Part shown: piece by piece, positions 44,828 through 53,528 of the stretch
How positions within the stretch are numbered: the first letter of the stretch is position 1
Layout: the number at the start of each line of letters is the position of its first letter
NCBI RefSeq assembly: GCF_011927825.1
Contig: NZ_JAATJI010000001.1
Span: forward strand, 124,001-188,000
Length of the DNA: 64,000 bases
Direction of reading: 5' to 3'
Origin: Polymorphobacter fuscus
GTDB lineage: Bacteria; Pseudomonadota; Alphaproteobacteria; Sphingomonadales; Sphingomonadaceae
Position numbers and translations under genes: made by a program
The notes under the pieces: generated by a model
What the model was told of the DNA's origin: nothing
Seen by the model: only the letters and a program-made list of their open reading frames with translations
Databases searched by the model: none

Positions 44828-46786
44828 TCAGGCGGTGATTTCCACCAGCAGCATGCCGTCGGCCACCTGGTCGCCTTCGGCGATGTTTACTGCGGCGATG
44901 GTGCCGGCAGCGCGGGCGGTGATGCGGTGTTCCATCTTCATCGCTTCGAGCACCAGCAACCGGTCGCCCGGCGCGACGGCGTCGCCGACCTTGATGTCGA
45001 CGGCAAGGACGCGGCCGGGCATCGGCGCGATGATGCGGCCGTCGCTGGCGCCGGCCTGGGCGGCCCTGGCCGGGGCGCGGGTGGCGAGCGTGTAGGTCTG
45101 GCCGTTGACGCGCACCTCGACGGCGGCATCGGCGATGATGACATCGGCGGTGACGAGTTCGCCGCCGCGATCGAGGTGGATGCGGTGGCCATCGCGCACG
45201 GCGCCGGCCTCGGCGACGGTGTCGAGCCCGCCGAGGCGGAAGCGCGTCCCGGCGCGGCGCACAGTCAGGCAATGCGCGACCGTGCCCGACCACAGCCGGA
45301 TGACGCGTTCTTCGGGCAGGTTGAGGCGGAAGCCGCTGCCGGCAAAGGGCCCGCCGGGGCGGGTATCGAGAACCAGCGCCAGCGCTGCCAGCGCCAGCGC
45401 AATTTCGGGGACGGTGTCGGGCGGTGTCAGTTCGGCGGCGTGGCGCGGGATGAAGCCGGTATCGACATCGCCGGCACGGAACGCCGGGTGGTTGGCAAGG
45501 CGGGCGAGAAAGGCGCGGTTGGATTTCAGCCCTTCGACGACCGTGCCGCCGAGGGCGCCGACGAGCCGGTCGATCGCAGTGGCGCGGTCGGGGCCCCAGG
45601 CGATGACCTTGGCAATCATCGGGTCGTAATCGAGGCCGATGACGCTGCCGGTTTCGACCCCGGTGTCGATGCGGATGCCGGCCCCACTCCCGAACGCCAG
45701 CGCGGTCAGCGTGCCGGTGGAGGGCAGGAAGCCGCCGTCGGCGTCCTCGGCGTAAAGCCGCGCCTCGACGGCGTGGCCGGTGACGGTGAGTGCGTCCTGG
45801 TTGGCGGGGAGCATTTCACCGCGGGCGACGCGCAGCTGCCATTCGACAAGGTCATGGCCGGTGATCGCCTCGGTGACCGGATGTTCGACCTGCAGCCGAG
45901 TGTTCATTTCCATGAAATAGAAGGCCGGGTCGCCACTGGCATCGACGGCATCGAGATCGAGGATGAATTCCACCGTGCCGGCGCCCTGGTAGCCGATGGC
46001 ATGGGCAGCGGTGGCGGCGGCAACGCCCAGCGTGTGGCGCAGGGTTTCGGAAAGGCCGGGGGCCGGGGCTTCCTCGATGACCTTCTGGTGGCGGCGTTGC
46101 AGCGAGCAATCGCGTTCGAACAGATGGACGACATTGCCGTGCGAATCGGCAAAGACCTGGACTTCGACGTGGCGCGGCCGCTGGATGAGCTTTTCAAGCA
46201 TGACTCCGGCATTGCCGAAGCTGGCCTGGCCCTCGCGCTGCGCCGCCATCAGCGCATCCTGGAAGTCGGCAGCGTCATGGACGGCGCGCATGCCCTTGCC
46301 GCCGCCGCCGGCGACCGCCTTGATGAGCAGCGGAAAGCCGACGCCTTCGGCGGCGCGTTGCAGGCGGACGAGCGACTGGTCATTGCCCTGATAGCCGGGG
46401 GTGATCGGCACGCCGGCCTTTTTCATCGCCGCCTTGGCGCTGTCCTTCAAGGCCATGACGCGCATGGCGGCTTCGGGCGGGCCGACGAAGACCAGCCCGG
46501 CCTTGCGGACGGCCTTGGCGAAATCGGCATTCTCCGACAGGAAGCCATAGCCGGGGTGGATGGCGTCGGCGCCGGTCAGGCGCGCGGCGGCGATGATCTT
46601 GTCACTGTCCAGGTAGGGGCGGGCGTCGGCGGGGCCGATGGCGACCGACTGGCCGGCCTCGCGGACATAGGGGCTGGCGGCGTCGGCATCCGAATAGACG
46701 GCGACGCTGGCGATTCCCATGGCGTCGGCGGTGCGGATGATGCGGCGGGCGATTTCGCCGCGGTTGGCGATGAGCAGCTTTTTCAT
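44828..46786 (-). CDS. liuD: 3-methylcrotonyl-CoA carboxylase alpha (biotin-carrying) subunit
   Basis: A 652-residue subunit with biotin carboxylase and biotin carrier domains, which charges biotin with CO2 for the carboxylation of 3-methylcrotonyl-CoA in leucine breakdown. Blocks: MKKLLIANRGEIARRIIRTA, ATP-grasp AVAGGGGKGMR, EMNTRLQVEHPVTE, and the biotin site EAMKMEH with Lys617 near the C-terminus. The assignment to the methylcrotonyl enzyme, and not acetyl- or propionyl-CoA carboxylase, rests on the liuB and liuC neighbours and the domain fusion. The ATG at 46786 overlaps the stop of the NTF2-like gene (ATGA). Confidence 0.94.
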   Translation of the reverse strand: MKKLLIANRGEIARRIIRTADAMGIASVAVYSDADAASPYVREAGQSVAIGPADARPYLDSDKIIAAARLTGADAIHPGYGFLSENADFAKAVRKAGLVFVGPPEAAMRVMALKDSAKAAMKKAGVPITPGYQGNDQSLVRLQRAAEGVGFPLLIKAVAGGGGKGMRAVHDAADFQDALMAAQREGQASFGNAGVMLEKLIQRPRHVEVQVFADSHGNVVHLFERDCSLQRRHQKVIEEAPAPGLSETLRHTLGVAAATAAHAIGYQGAGTVEFILDLDAVDASGDPAFYFMEMNTRLQVEHPVTEAITGHDLVEWQLRVARGEMLPANQDALTVTGHAVEARLYAEDADGGFLPSTGTLTALAFGSGAGIRIDTGVETGSVIGLDYDPMIAKVIAWGPDRATAIDRLVGALGGTVVEGLKSNRAFLARLANHPAFRAGDVDTGFIPRHAAELTPPDTVPEIALALAALALVLDTRPGGPFAGSGFRLNLPEERVIRLWSGTVAHCLTVRRAGTRFRLGGLDTVAEAGAVRDGHRIHLDRGGELVTADVIIADAAVEVRVNGQTYTLATRAPARAAQAGASDGRIIAPMPGRVLAVDIKVGDAVAPGDRLLVLEAMKMEHRITARAAGTIAAVNIAEGDQVADGMLLVEITA

Positions 46787-47256
46787 TTCGGGCAGCCTTG
46801 CGGATCGGCGGTCCAGGTGAGGTTGGTGACCAGCCATTTGCCCGCGGTCTTGATGAAGCTGAACGAATTGACGCCGCAATGCAGCCGCTTGCCATCGATA
46901 TCGACGCTGTAGGGCGTCCAGACATGGGCGAAGTCGCGGGTGACGAGGATCTGCGGGTCGATCAGCCGTTCATCGACGGTGGATTTGCCGGTGCGGCTGC
47001 GCAACCGCGCGGCAAAGTCGCTGGCCGGGAAGACGCGCAGGGCGCTGCTGCCGTCGGGCTGGAACTGCTGGACCTGGATCATGGCGCGCGGATCGACGGC
47101 GGCGGTGAAGGCATCGGCGTTGCTGGTGTTGACGCTGGCCATGAAGGCATCCAGCGCCGCAGCCACTTCGGCCTGCGGCGACGCCGCGGCGGGGCCGGCG
47201 AGCAGCAGAGCGACAAGGGCAACAGGGGCGACAGGGGCAACAGGGGCGAATTTCAT
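46783..47256 (-). CDS. Exported NTF2-like (DUF4440-type) protein
   Basis: A 157-residue protein: a signal peptide ending at LAGPAAAS (about residue 24), followed by one NTF2/SnoaL-like domain, with EVAAALDAFMASVNTSNADA as first helix and strands such as HVWTPYSVDIDGKRLHCGVN and SFSFIKTAGKWLVTNLTW. The signal peptide contains four A-P/L-V triplets encoded by 9-bp tandem repeats. The function is unknown. It is unusual to find a secreted protein inside a leucine-degradation operon; both its start and its stop overlap the neighbouring genes by four bases, so it is an integral part of the unit here. Confidence 0.8.
   Translation of the reverse strand: MKFAPVAPVAPVALVALLLAGPAAASPQAEVAAALDAFMASVNTSNADAFTAAVDPRAMIQVQQFQPDGSSALRVFPASDFAARLRSRTGKSTVDERLIDPQILVTRDFAHVWTPYSVDIDGKRLHCGVNSFSFIKTAGKWLVTNLTWTADPQGCPK
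47212..47247 (-). repeat. 9-bp tandem repeat within a signal peptide
   Basis: Four consecutive 9-base units, of which three read rACAGGGGC and one GACAAGGGC on the plus strand, encode repeated Ala-Pro-Val (last unit Ala-Leu-Val) in the hydrophobic part of the NTF2-like protein's signal peptide. Slippage could change the length of this region in steps of three residues. Confidence 0.8.
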
Positions 47257-48032
47257 CGGCTCCACTCCGGTTTGCGCTTGTCGAAGAAGGCCGCCAGCCC
47301 TTCACGGCCCTCGGCAGAGGCGCGTCGCGCGGCGATGCGGCTGGCGGTCAGGGCGCGCAGCGCGTCGGTGATCGTGCGGCCGGCGACGTCGGCCACAAGC
47401 GCCTTGGCGTCGGCGACGGCGCCGGGGGCGGCGGCGGTGAGGTGGGACAGCCAGCCGGCGATGATGGCGTCGGCCGCGGCGGCATCGGCGGCGGTTTCAT
47501 GGACGAGGCCGATGGCCCTGGCCTGTGCGGCGTCGAACGCCTCGGCGGTGAGGAACCAGCGGCGCGCCTGGCCGGCGCCGATGCGGGCGACAACGAAGGG
47601 GGAAATGGTGGCGGGGGTGAGGCCGAGGCGGACTTCGGACAGCCGGAACTGCGTGCCGTCGATGGCGACCGCCATGTCGGCGCAGGCGACGAGGCCGACG
47701 CCGCCGCCGGCGACATTGCCATGGACGCGGGCGATGACCGGCTTGGGGCAGCTATCGATGGCGGCGAGCATGTCCGACAGCCGCATCGCGTCGGCGCGAT
47801 TCTCGGCCTCGGTAAAGGCGGCGGCGCGCTTCATCCAGCCGAGGTCGGCGCCGGCGCAGAAGGACTTGCCCTCGCCCGACAGGATGATGGCGCGCACCGC
47901 CGGGTCGATGCCGAGGGCGTTGAACGTCGCAGTCAGCGCCGCGATCAACACCTCGTCAAAGGCATTGTGCTGGGCTGGGCGGGCGAGGGTGACATGCGCC
48001 ACGCCGGCGGTGATGGTGGTCGACAGGCTCAT
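47253..48032 (-). CDS. liuC: Methylglutaconyl-CoA hydratase
   Basis: A 259-residue crotonase-fold enzyme placed to hydrate 3-methylglutaconyl-CoA to HMG-CoA in leucine degradation. The oxyanion-hole segments are GKSFCAGADLGWMKRAA (typical of LiuC/AUH proteins) and HGNVAGGGVGLVACADM. The active-site region is FRLSEVRLGLTPATISPFVV, with Glu at the standard first catalytic position (SEVRLGL); the second position is not the usual Glu, as is seen in other methylglutaconyl-CoA hydratases. The ATG at 48032 begins four bases after the liuB stop. Function is supported by liuB and liuD on either side. Confidence 0.9.
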   Translation of the reverse strand: MSLSTTITAGVAHVTLARPAQHNAFDEVLIAALTATFNALGIDPAVRAIILSGEGKSFCAGADLGWMKRAAAFTEAENRADAMRLSDMLAAIDSCPKPVIARVHGNVAGGGVGLVACADMAVAIDGTQFRLSEVRLGLTPATISPFVVARIGAGQARRWFLTAEAFDAAQARAIGLVHETAADAAAADAIIAGWLSHLTAAAPGAVADAKALVADVAGRTITDALRALTASRIAARRASAEGREGLAAFFDKRKPEWSR

Positions 48033-48036
48033 GCCG

Positions 48037-49617
48037 TCACATCCGGAACGTGCCGAAGCGCGTCTCCGGCACCGGCTGTTGCAGCGCGGCCGCGAGGCTG
48101 AGCGCGACGACGGCGCGGGTATCGGCAGGGTCGATGATGCCGTCGTCCCACAGGCGGGCGCTGGCGTAATAGGGGTGGCCTTCGCGGTCGTACTGGGCGC
48201 GGATGGGGGCCTTGAAGGCTTCTTCGTCGGCAGCGGACTTGAAGCCGCCGGACTTGACGGTGGCGAGCACCGATGCCGCCTGTTCGCCGCCCATGACGCT
48301 GATGCGGGCGTTGGGCCACATCCACAGGAAGCGGGGCGAATAGGCGCGGCCGCACATGCCGTAATTGCCGGCGCCAAAGCTGCCGCCGGTGACGACGGTG
48401 ATCTTGGGGACGGCAGCGCAGGCGACGGCGGTGACGAGCTTGGCGCCGTGCTTGGCGATGCCTTCGTTCTCGAAGCGCTTGCCGACCATGAAGCCCGAAA
48501 TGTTCTGGAGGAACAGCAAGGGGATGCGGCGCTGGCAGGCAAGTTCGATGAAATGCGCGCCCTTTTGCGCGCTTTCGGAAAACAGGATGCCGTTGTTGGC
48601 GAGGATGGCGACCGGCATGCCTCCGACATGGGCAAAGCCGGTGACCAGCGTTTCGCCGAAGCGCGGCTTGAATTCATGGAGGTCCGACGCGTCGACGATG
48701 CGCGCGATGACTTCGCGCACGTCGACCGGGTGGCGGGTGTCGAGCGGTGCCAGCGCGTGGAGGTCCTGGGCGTCGAAGTGCGGCGGGCGCGTCGGCTGGG
48801 CGGCGACCTGCGCGGGCGCGGGCAGGGTGGCGACGATACTGCGGGCGATGCGCAGCGCGTCGGGATCGTCCTCCGCCAGATGATCGGCGACGCCGGACAG
48901 GCGGGTGTGGACGTCGCCGCCGCCGAGCTCCTCTGCGGTGACTTCCTCGCCGGTGGCGGCCTTTACCAGCGGCGGCCCGCCGAGGAAGATCGTGCCCTGG
49001 TCGCGGACGATGATCGATTCGTCGGCCATGGCGGGGACATAGGCGCCGCCGGCGGTGCAACTGCCCATCACCACGGCGATCTGGGCGATCCCTTGTGCCG
49101 ACATATTGGCCTGGTTGAAGAAGATGCGGCCGAAATGGTCACGATCTGGGAAGACCTCGTCCTGACGCGGCAGGTTGGCACCGCCCGAATCGACGAGATA
49201 GACGCAGGGCAGGGCGTTCTGGGCGGCGATTTCCTGGGCGCGCAGGTGCTTCTTGACGGTGAGCGGATAATAGCTGCCGCCCTTCACCGTCGCGTCATTG
49301 GCAACAATTACGCACAGCCGGCCGGCGACCTGACCGACCCCGGCGATCATGCCGGCGGCGGGGACATCCTCGCCATAGACGCCGTGCGCTGCCAACTGCC
49401 CGATTTCAAGGAAGGCGGTGCCGGGATCGAGCAGCGCCTCGACGCGCTGGCGCGGCAACAGCTTGCCGCGCGCGACATGGCGATCGCGGCTGGCCGACGG
49501 GCCTCCCAGGGCGATTTCGGCCACCTTGGCGCGAAGATCGGCCACCAGGACTGCCATCGCAGCGGCATTGGCGCGCGTTTCGGCGCTGGGGACGAGAGGC
49601 TGACCGATCTGGGGCAT
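48037..49617 (-). CDS. liuB: 3-methylcrotonyl-CoA carboxylase beta subunit
   Basis: A 526-residue carboxyltransferase subunit with two crotonase-like halves that moves CO2 from biotin to 3-methylcrotonyl-CoA. Conserved features are [20 protein letters not shown], the acyl-CoA site with [20 protein letters not shown] and the second-half motif [20 protein letters not shown] with [20 protein letters not shown]; the last matches methylcrotonyl-CoA carboxylases well. It is the first gene of the liuB-liuC-NTF2-liuD unit on the minus strand. The ATG at 49617 ([15 protein letters not shown]) gives the normal length. Confidence 0.95.
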   Translation of the reverse strand: MPQIGQPLVPSAETRANAAAMAVLVADLRAKVAEIALGGPSASRDRHVARGKLLPRQRVEALLDPGTAFLEIGQLAAHGVYGEDVPAAGMIAGVGQVAGRLCVIVANDATVKGGSYYPLTVKKHLRAQEIAAQNALPCVYLVDSGGANLPRQDEVFPDRDHFGRIFFNQANMSAQGIAQIAVVMGSCTAGGAYVPAMADESIIVRDQGTIFLGGPPLVKAATGEEVTAEELGGGDVHTRLSGVADHLAEDDPDALRIARSIVATLPAPAQVAAQPTRPPHFDAQDLHALAPLDTRHPVDVREVIARIVDASDLHEFKPRFGETLVTGFAHVGGMPVAILANNGILFSESAQKGAHFIELACQRRIPLLFLQNISGFMVGKRFENEGIAKHGAKLVTAVACAAVPKITVVTGGSFGAGNYGMCGRAYSPRFLWMWPNARISVMGGEQAASVLATVKSGGFKSAADEEAFKAPIRAQYDREGHPYYASARLWDDGIIDPADTRAVVALSLAAALQQPVPETRFGTFRM

Positions 49618-49706
49618 GCCAAGCCGTATAGGCCGGTTCGTCGCCCCGGCTCAACCGATACGTGGCGGCGGGGTTTTCGGCTTCGCGGCTGCGATGTTGC
49701 AGTGCG

Positions 49707-49964
49707 TCAGGCAGAGGCCTGGCGGACCCGCGAGCGCCGGCGGCGATCGGCGAGGACGAACAGGCCGAAGACGACGCAGACCAGCACCAGCGCCGACAGG
49801 CGGGTGGCGTCGCGCGATGCCGCATCGGCAATTCGTTGCACGGATGCAGGGACTTGCGCTGCCATGGCGTGGCCCGGCACGAACAGCATCGACAGGATCA
49901 ACAGGCGCAGCTGTGCCAGGTCGCGCAGCTTCGCCACACATCGGGTATTGCCAAAAGCGGTCAT
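49707..49964 (-). CDS. Small membrane protein, unknown
   Basis: An 85-residue protein with a hydrophobic segment near residues 18-35 ([16 protein letters not shown]), which may be a signal peptide cut after AMA, and a C-terminal helix [20 protein letters not shown] followed by the basic tail RRRRSRVRQ. This layout, exported with a C-terminal anchor and arginine tail, is like sorting signals, but no PEP-type motif is seen. The ATG at 49964 has a clear GGGAGG site. It is divergent from rpmE. I do not recognise the family. Confidence 0.6.
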   Translation of the reverse strand: MTAFGNTRCVAKLRDLAQLRLLILSMLFVPGHAMAAQVPASVQRIADAASRDATRLSALVLVCVVFGLFVLADRRRRSRVRQASA

Positions 49965-50079
49965 GTCCGGCCTCCCTTTCCTGTTGCAGTGCAGCATGCA
50001 CCGCTGTTGTTACAGGCGCAAGTCAAAGCCTTCCCGTTGCCGCAAAAAACACCCGCCGGTCGCGCAGCGCGGCTGGCGC

Positions 50080-50108
50080 TTGCCCGCAGGGGCCAGGTCG
50101 GCTATGGG
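50080..50108 (+). promoter_or_regulatory. Promoter of rpmE
   Basis: TTGCCC (50080-50085) and TATGGG (50103-50108) are 17 bases apart. Transcription would start near 50115. The short leader contains a hairpin GGCTGGT-CGGA-ACCAGCC at 50123-50140, some 20 bases before the rpmE ATG. The rest of the 197-base gap (49965-50161) shows nothing else recognisable. Confidence 0.5.
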
Positions 50109-50161
50109 CCGCCGTCACAACAGGCTGGTCGGAACCAGCCGCAGCCACGAAAGCGCCAGAC

Positions 50162-50392
50162 ATGAAGCCCGGTATCCACCCCGATTATCACCGCATTACC
50201 GTCAAGATGACCGACGGCAGCGAATATTCCACGCGTTCGACCTACGGCAAGGAAGGCGATACGCTGGCGCTGGATATCGACCCGACCTCGCACCCGGCTT
50301 GGGTCGGCGGCGCCGGCAAGATGCTCGATGCCGGCGGCCAGGTGGCGCGCTTCAACAAGCGCTTTTCGGGTTTCGGCCTGAAGAAGGATTAG
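50162..50392 (+). CDS. rpmE: 50S ribosomal protein L31
   Basis: The 76-residue L31 of the large subunit: [20 protein letters not shown] followed by [20 protein letters not shown] and the C-terminal [13 protein letters not shown]. It has no cysteine at all, so it is the zinc-free type usual in alphaproteobacteria; the CxxC pair of zinc-binding L31 is replaced (VKMTDG). It is a single gene with its own promoter and a strong hairpin right after the stop. Confidence 0.96.
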   Translation: MKPGIHPDYHRITVKMTDGSEYSTRSTYGKEGDTLALDIDPTSHPAWVGGAGKMLDAGGQVARFNKRFSGFGLKKD

Positions 50393-50400
50393 GCATCACG

Positions 50401-50425
50401 CGGCCCGGGGCGTGGCTCCGGGCCG
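50401..50425 (+). terminator. Terminator after rpmE
   Basis: An 8-bp GC stem (CGGCCCGG / CCGGGCCG) with a 9-base loop starts 8 bases after the rpmE stop and is followed by GTTGT. The T run is weak, but position and stem strength support termination. Confidence 0.6.
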
Positions 50426-50533
50426 GTTGTATCGGCGCCCCTTCCAACCTGAACACGCGCTGTCCGTTACGTTCATGAAACCTCCATGCGGGGTCATGCA
50501 TTTCTGGTCGGCACCAGAAGAAGGACTGTGCCC

Positions 50534-51100
50534 ATGCGTACCATCTTGATGTCGATGACTGCTCTTGCCATCGTCACCACCGCGATGCCGTTGCAGGCAC
50601 AGCCGCGCGATCGGGCCTATGTCGACGCCAACGAACTGCGTGACAACCAGCGTCGCATTGCCGAGGAACGCCGCGACGTGCGGCAGGCGGTCCGCAACGG
50701 CGACCGTCGGGATGTGCGGGAAGAGACGCGCGACCTGCGGCGGGCACAGAACGAGGCGCGGCAGGATGCCCGCGACTGGAACCGCGGCCGTGCCTATTCG
50801 CACAACCGACCGGACCCTCGCTACAACGGCTATTATGCCGACAACTATTATCGTGGCGGGAACAACTACCAGCCGCGCCGGCTCACCGCGAATGAACGCA
50901 TCTACCGCGGCCAGGACAATCGCTATTACTGCCGCCGCAACGACGGCACGACGGGCCTGATCGTCGGCGCGCTCGGCGGCGGCGTGCTCGGCAATGTCAT
51001 CGCGCCGGGCGGATCGAAGACGTTGGGGTCGATCCTGGGTGGCGGCCTGGGTGCTGTTCTCGGATCGTCGGTCGGCAAGAACAACGTCACCTGCCGCTGA
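50534..51100 (+). CDS. Glycine-zipper 2TM-domain surface protein
   Basis: A 188-residue exported protein. The signal peptide is about 1-22 (MRTILMSMTALAIVTTAMPL, then QA). The middle is very rich in Arg, Asp and Glu with helical repeats (RNGDRRDVREETRDLRRAQN), followed by a Tyr/Asn-rich stretch. The C-terminus is a glycine-zipper domain of the rickettsial 17-kDa antigen type: TGLIVGALGGGVLGNVIAPG and GSILGGGLGAVLGSSVG, expected to pack in the outer membrane. It has no lipobox. An AAGGAC site precedes the ATG, and a small hairpin at 50502-50519 lies directly upstream of that site. Confidence 0.85.
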   Translation: MRTILMSMTALAIVTTAMPLQAQPRDRAYVDANELRDNQRRIAEERRDVRQAVRNGDRRDVREETRDLRRAQNEARQDARDWNRGRAYSHNRPDPRYNGYYADNYYRGGNNYQPRRLTANERIYRGQDNRYYCRRNDGTTGLIVGALGGGVLGNVIAPGGSKTLGSILGGGLGAVLGSSVGKNNVTCR

Positions 51101-51203
51101 TCCAGCGTTGAGGTGACGCAGTGCGGCGATGGCCCTGATCGGTTTTTCCGGTTGGATGCTGTCGCCGCACCGCCTAGGGTCATCGCTTCAATGGAGGTGA
51201 TGT

Positions 51204-51713
51204 ATGGCGAAATCGGGCAAGAAGCTGGCGGCCGCCGAGGCGCTGGATGCAATCGACCTGGGGTTCGACGACAAGCAGCGGCTGGACATCGCAGCCGGCC
51301 TGTCGCGGCTTCTCGCCGACACCTATACCCTGTATCTGAAGACGCATAACTTCCACTGGAACGTTACTGGTCCGCAGTTCAACTCGCTGCATCTGATGTT
51401 CGAAGGTCAGTATACCGAGCTGGCGGCGGCCGTCGACCTGATTGCGGAGCGGATCCGCGCGCTCGGCGTGCCGGCGCCGGGCAGCTATTCGGCGTTCGCG
51501 CGGCTGTCGACGATCACCGAAGCCGATGGCAACCCGCCGGCCGAGGAGATGGTGCGGATTCTCGCCGCTGACCAGCTCGCCGTGGTGCGCACCGCGCGCA
51601 GCGTTTTCCCGATCGCCGATGAGGCGCATGACGAGCCGACGGCCGACCTGTTGACCCAGCGCATGCAGGTGCATGAAAAGACCGCCTGGATGTTGCGCGC
51701 CACACTCGCCTGA
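51204..51713 (+). CDS. dps: Dps family ferritin-like protein
   Basis: A 169-residue protein of the DNA-protection-in-starvation type, which stores iron in a 12-subunit shell and protects DNA from peroxide. The ferroxidase region is recognisable: YLKTHNFHWNVTGPQFNSLH with the ligand His, then LMFEGQYTELAAAVDLIAER with the Asp/Glu positions. The Lys-rich N-terminus (MAKSGKKLAAAE) may bind DNA. TGGAGGTGAT is a very strong ribosome-binding site. No match to the alphaproteobacterial general-stress promoter pattern (GGAAC...CGTT) was found in the 103 bases upstream. Confidence 0.93.
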   Translation: MAKSGKKLAAAEALDAIDLGFDDKQRLDIAAGLSRLLADTYTLYLKTHNFHWNVTGPQFNSLHLMFEGQYTELAAAVDLIAERIRALGVPAPGSYSAFARLSTITEADGNPPAEEMVRILAADQLAVVRTARSVFPIADEAHDEPTADLLTQRMQVHEKTAWMLRATLA

Positions 51714-51750
51714 CCGATGCCGGCCGCTGCCATGTTGGCGGCGGCGGCCG

Positions 51751-52401
51751 TTACGTCCCCATCACGCCGGTCACCAGATTGACCGACAAGGCGATGACGC
51801 TGAAGTTGAACAGGAAGGCGACAAGGCCATGAACCAGCGCCAGCCGCCGCATGTGCTTTGACGTGATCGCGACGTCGGACACCTGGAAGGTCATGCTGAG
51901 CACGGCGGCGAAATAGGCGAAGTCGAAATAATCCGGGTCGAGACACGGCCCGGGAAAATCCAGCCCGCGCGCATCCTTGCCATCGGGCCCGCGCAGATAC
52001 CAGAGATGCGCATAATGGATGGCGCCGAGCACATTGGCGAAGAGCCAGGCGAGCACGAGGCTGCCCATCGCCAATGCAATCATCGGGCGATCGCCCTCGC
52101 CCGGGCCCGCGGAAATCGACGCCAGTTCGGTCCACACGCCGGCGATCGTCACCCCGGCAATGGCCATCGACAACAGCAGCAGCGAACCATGGTCGGGCTC
52201 GTTGGCCTGCGACCGTTCGCGCATCGAATCGGCGGTGGCGCCGCGGAACATCGAGATCAGCGTCAAGAAGAACACCAGAGTGCCGATGTCGAAGCCGATC
52301 AGCAGCGCGGGCGCCCAGCCGAAACGTTGCGCCGCGAGTCCGGCGGCGATGGCGCCGACGACGAGAAAGGCGACAAAGCGCGCGTAGCGGCGGACGATCA
52401 T
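51751..52401 (-). CDS. DUF1345 membrane protein
   Basis: A 216-residue inner-membrane protein with about six hydrophobic segments. The block ANVLGAIHYAHLWYLRGPDG followed by DFPGPCLDPDYFDFAYFAAV and LSMTFQVSDVAITSKHMRR is the DUF1345 hallmark. Function is unknown. The ATG at 52401 is chosen as the first Met close to the first helix. It is the last gene of the minus-strand run and lies 35 bases after rfbB, but its role in polysaccharide synthesis is doubtful because the family also occurs elsewhere. Confidence 0.85.
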   Translation of the reverse strand: MIVRRYARFVAFLVVGAIAAGLAAQRFGWAPALLIGFDIGTLVFFLTLISMFRGATADSMRERSQANEPDHGSLLLLSMAIAGVTIAGVWTELASISAGPGEGDRPMIALAMGSLVLAWLFANVLGAIHYAHLWYLRGPDGKDARGLDFPGPCLDPDYFDFAYFAAVLSMTFQVSDVAITSKHMRRLALVHGLVAFLFNFSVIALSVNLVTGVMGT

Positions 52402-52436
52402 GTCGAGCGGCTTGCCAACGGCCGCCGCATCACCCT

Positions 52437-53528
52437 TCAGCGCGCCGCGTAATTGGTTTCGACCCAGTTGCGATAGCTGCCATCGAGAACGCCGCGCCAC
52501 CAGGGTTCGTTGGCGAGATACCAGGCGAGGGTGGCGGCAAAGCCGGTCTTGAAGTCGCGGGCCGGTGCATAGCCGATTTCGGCGCGGGCGCGGGTTTCAT
52601 CGATGGCGTAGCGGCGATCATGGCCGGGCCGGTCGGCAACGGTGGTCTTCAGGCTGGCAGTGGGAATGCCGCGTGCGGCCGGCGCCTCGGGGAAGCGGGC
52701 GGCCAGCGCCGGGTCGGCGGCGAAGGCGGCGTCGACGGCGGCGCACAGCGTGTCGATGACGGTGATGTTGGGCAGTTCGGCACCCCCGCCGATGCAATAG
52801 GTTTCGCCGACCCGGCCATGGTGGAGGACGGCTTCGATGCCGCGGCAATGGTCCTCGACATGCAGCCAGTCGCGGATCTGCATGCCGTCACCATAGATCG
52901 GCAGCGGCCGGCCGTGGAGGGCGTTGATGAGGAATAGCGGAATCAGCTTTTCGGGAAACTGATAGGGGCCGTAGTTGTTCGAACAGTTCGACGTCGTCAC
53001 CTGCAGGCCATAGGTATGGTGCCAGGCGCGGACGAGATGGTCGCTCGCCGCCTTCGACGCCGAATAGGGGCTGTTGGGGGCATAGGCGGTGGTTTCGTTG
53101 AACGGCGGGTCGTTGGGCCCGAGCGTGCCATAGACTTCGTCGGTCGAGACGTGGTGGAAGCGGTGCGGCTTGCCGCCGTCGGCGAGCCAGACGGCGCGGG
53201 CCGCCGTCAGCAGGTTCATCGTGCCGATGACGTTGGTTTCGACGAACGCCGCCGGGCCGTGGATCGAGCGGTCGACGTGCGATTCGGCCGCGAAATGCAC
53301 GATGGTGTCGATAGCGTGGTCGCGCAGCAGCCCTTCGATCAGCGGGGTGTCGCGGATATCGCCTTCGACCAGCTGCACGCTGTTCGCGCCCGCAAGGTTG
53401 GCGCGGTTGCCGGCATAGGTCAGCGCGTCGAGCACGGTGACGCTGTCCTGCGGGTGATGCTGGCGCCAGTAATGGACGAAATTGGCGCCGATGAAGCCGG
53501 CGCCGCCGGTGACGAGAAGATGGCTCAT
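52437..53528 (-). CDS. rfbB: dTDP-glucose 4,6-dehydratase
   Basis: A 363-residue short-chain dehydrogenase/reductase-type enzyme that turns dTDP-glucose into dTDP-4-keto-6-deoxyglucose, the second step to dTDP-L-rhamnose. The NAD-binding motif is TGGAGFIGANFV at the N-terminus. The active site is in STDEVYGTLG (Asp-Glu) and YSASKAASDHLVRAW (Tyr-x3-Lys). The C-terminus with EIGYAPARDFKTGFAATLAW is standard. The ATG at 53528 overlaps the rfbD stop (ATGA). It is the last of the rfbA-C-D-B genes. Confidence 0.95.
   Translation of the reverse strand: MSHLLVTGGAGFIGANFVHYWRQHHPQDSVTVLDALTYAGNRANLAGANSVQLVEGDIRDTPLIEGLLRDHAIDTIVHFAAESHVDRSIHGPAAFVETNVIGTMNLLTAARAVWLADGGKPHRFHHVSTDEVYGTLGPNDPPFNETTAYAPNSPYSASKAASDHLVRAWHHTYGLQVTTSNCSNNYGPYQFPEKLIPLFLINALHGRPLPIYGDGMQIRDWLHVEDHCRGIEAVLHHGRVGETYCIGGGAELPNITVIDTLCAAVDAAFAADPALAARFPEAPAARGIPTASLKTTVADRPGHDRRYAIDETRARAEIGYAPARDFKTGFAATLAWYLANEPWWRGVLDGSYRNWVETNYAAR

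Noticed and set aside
46798..50478. A 1226-codon open frame on the plus strand
   Set aside because: It covers the antisense of liuC, liuB and other genes and then part of rpmE in another frame; it has no recognisable domain.
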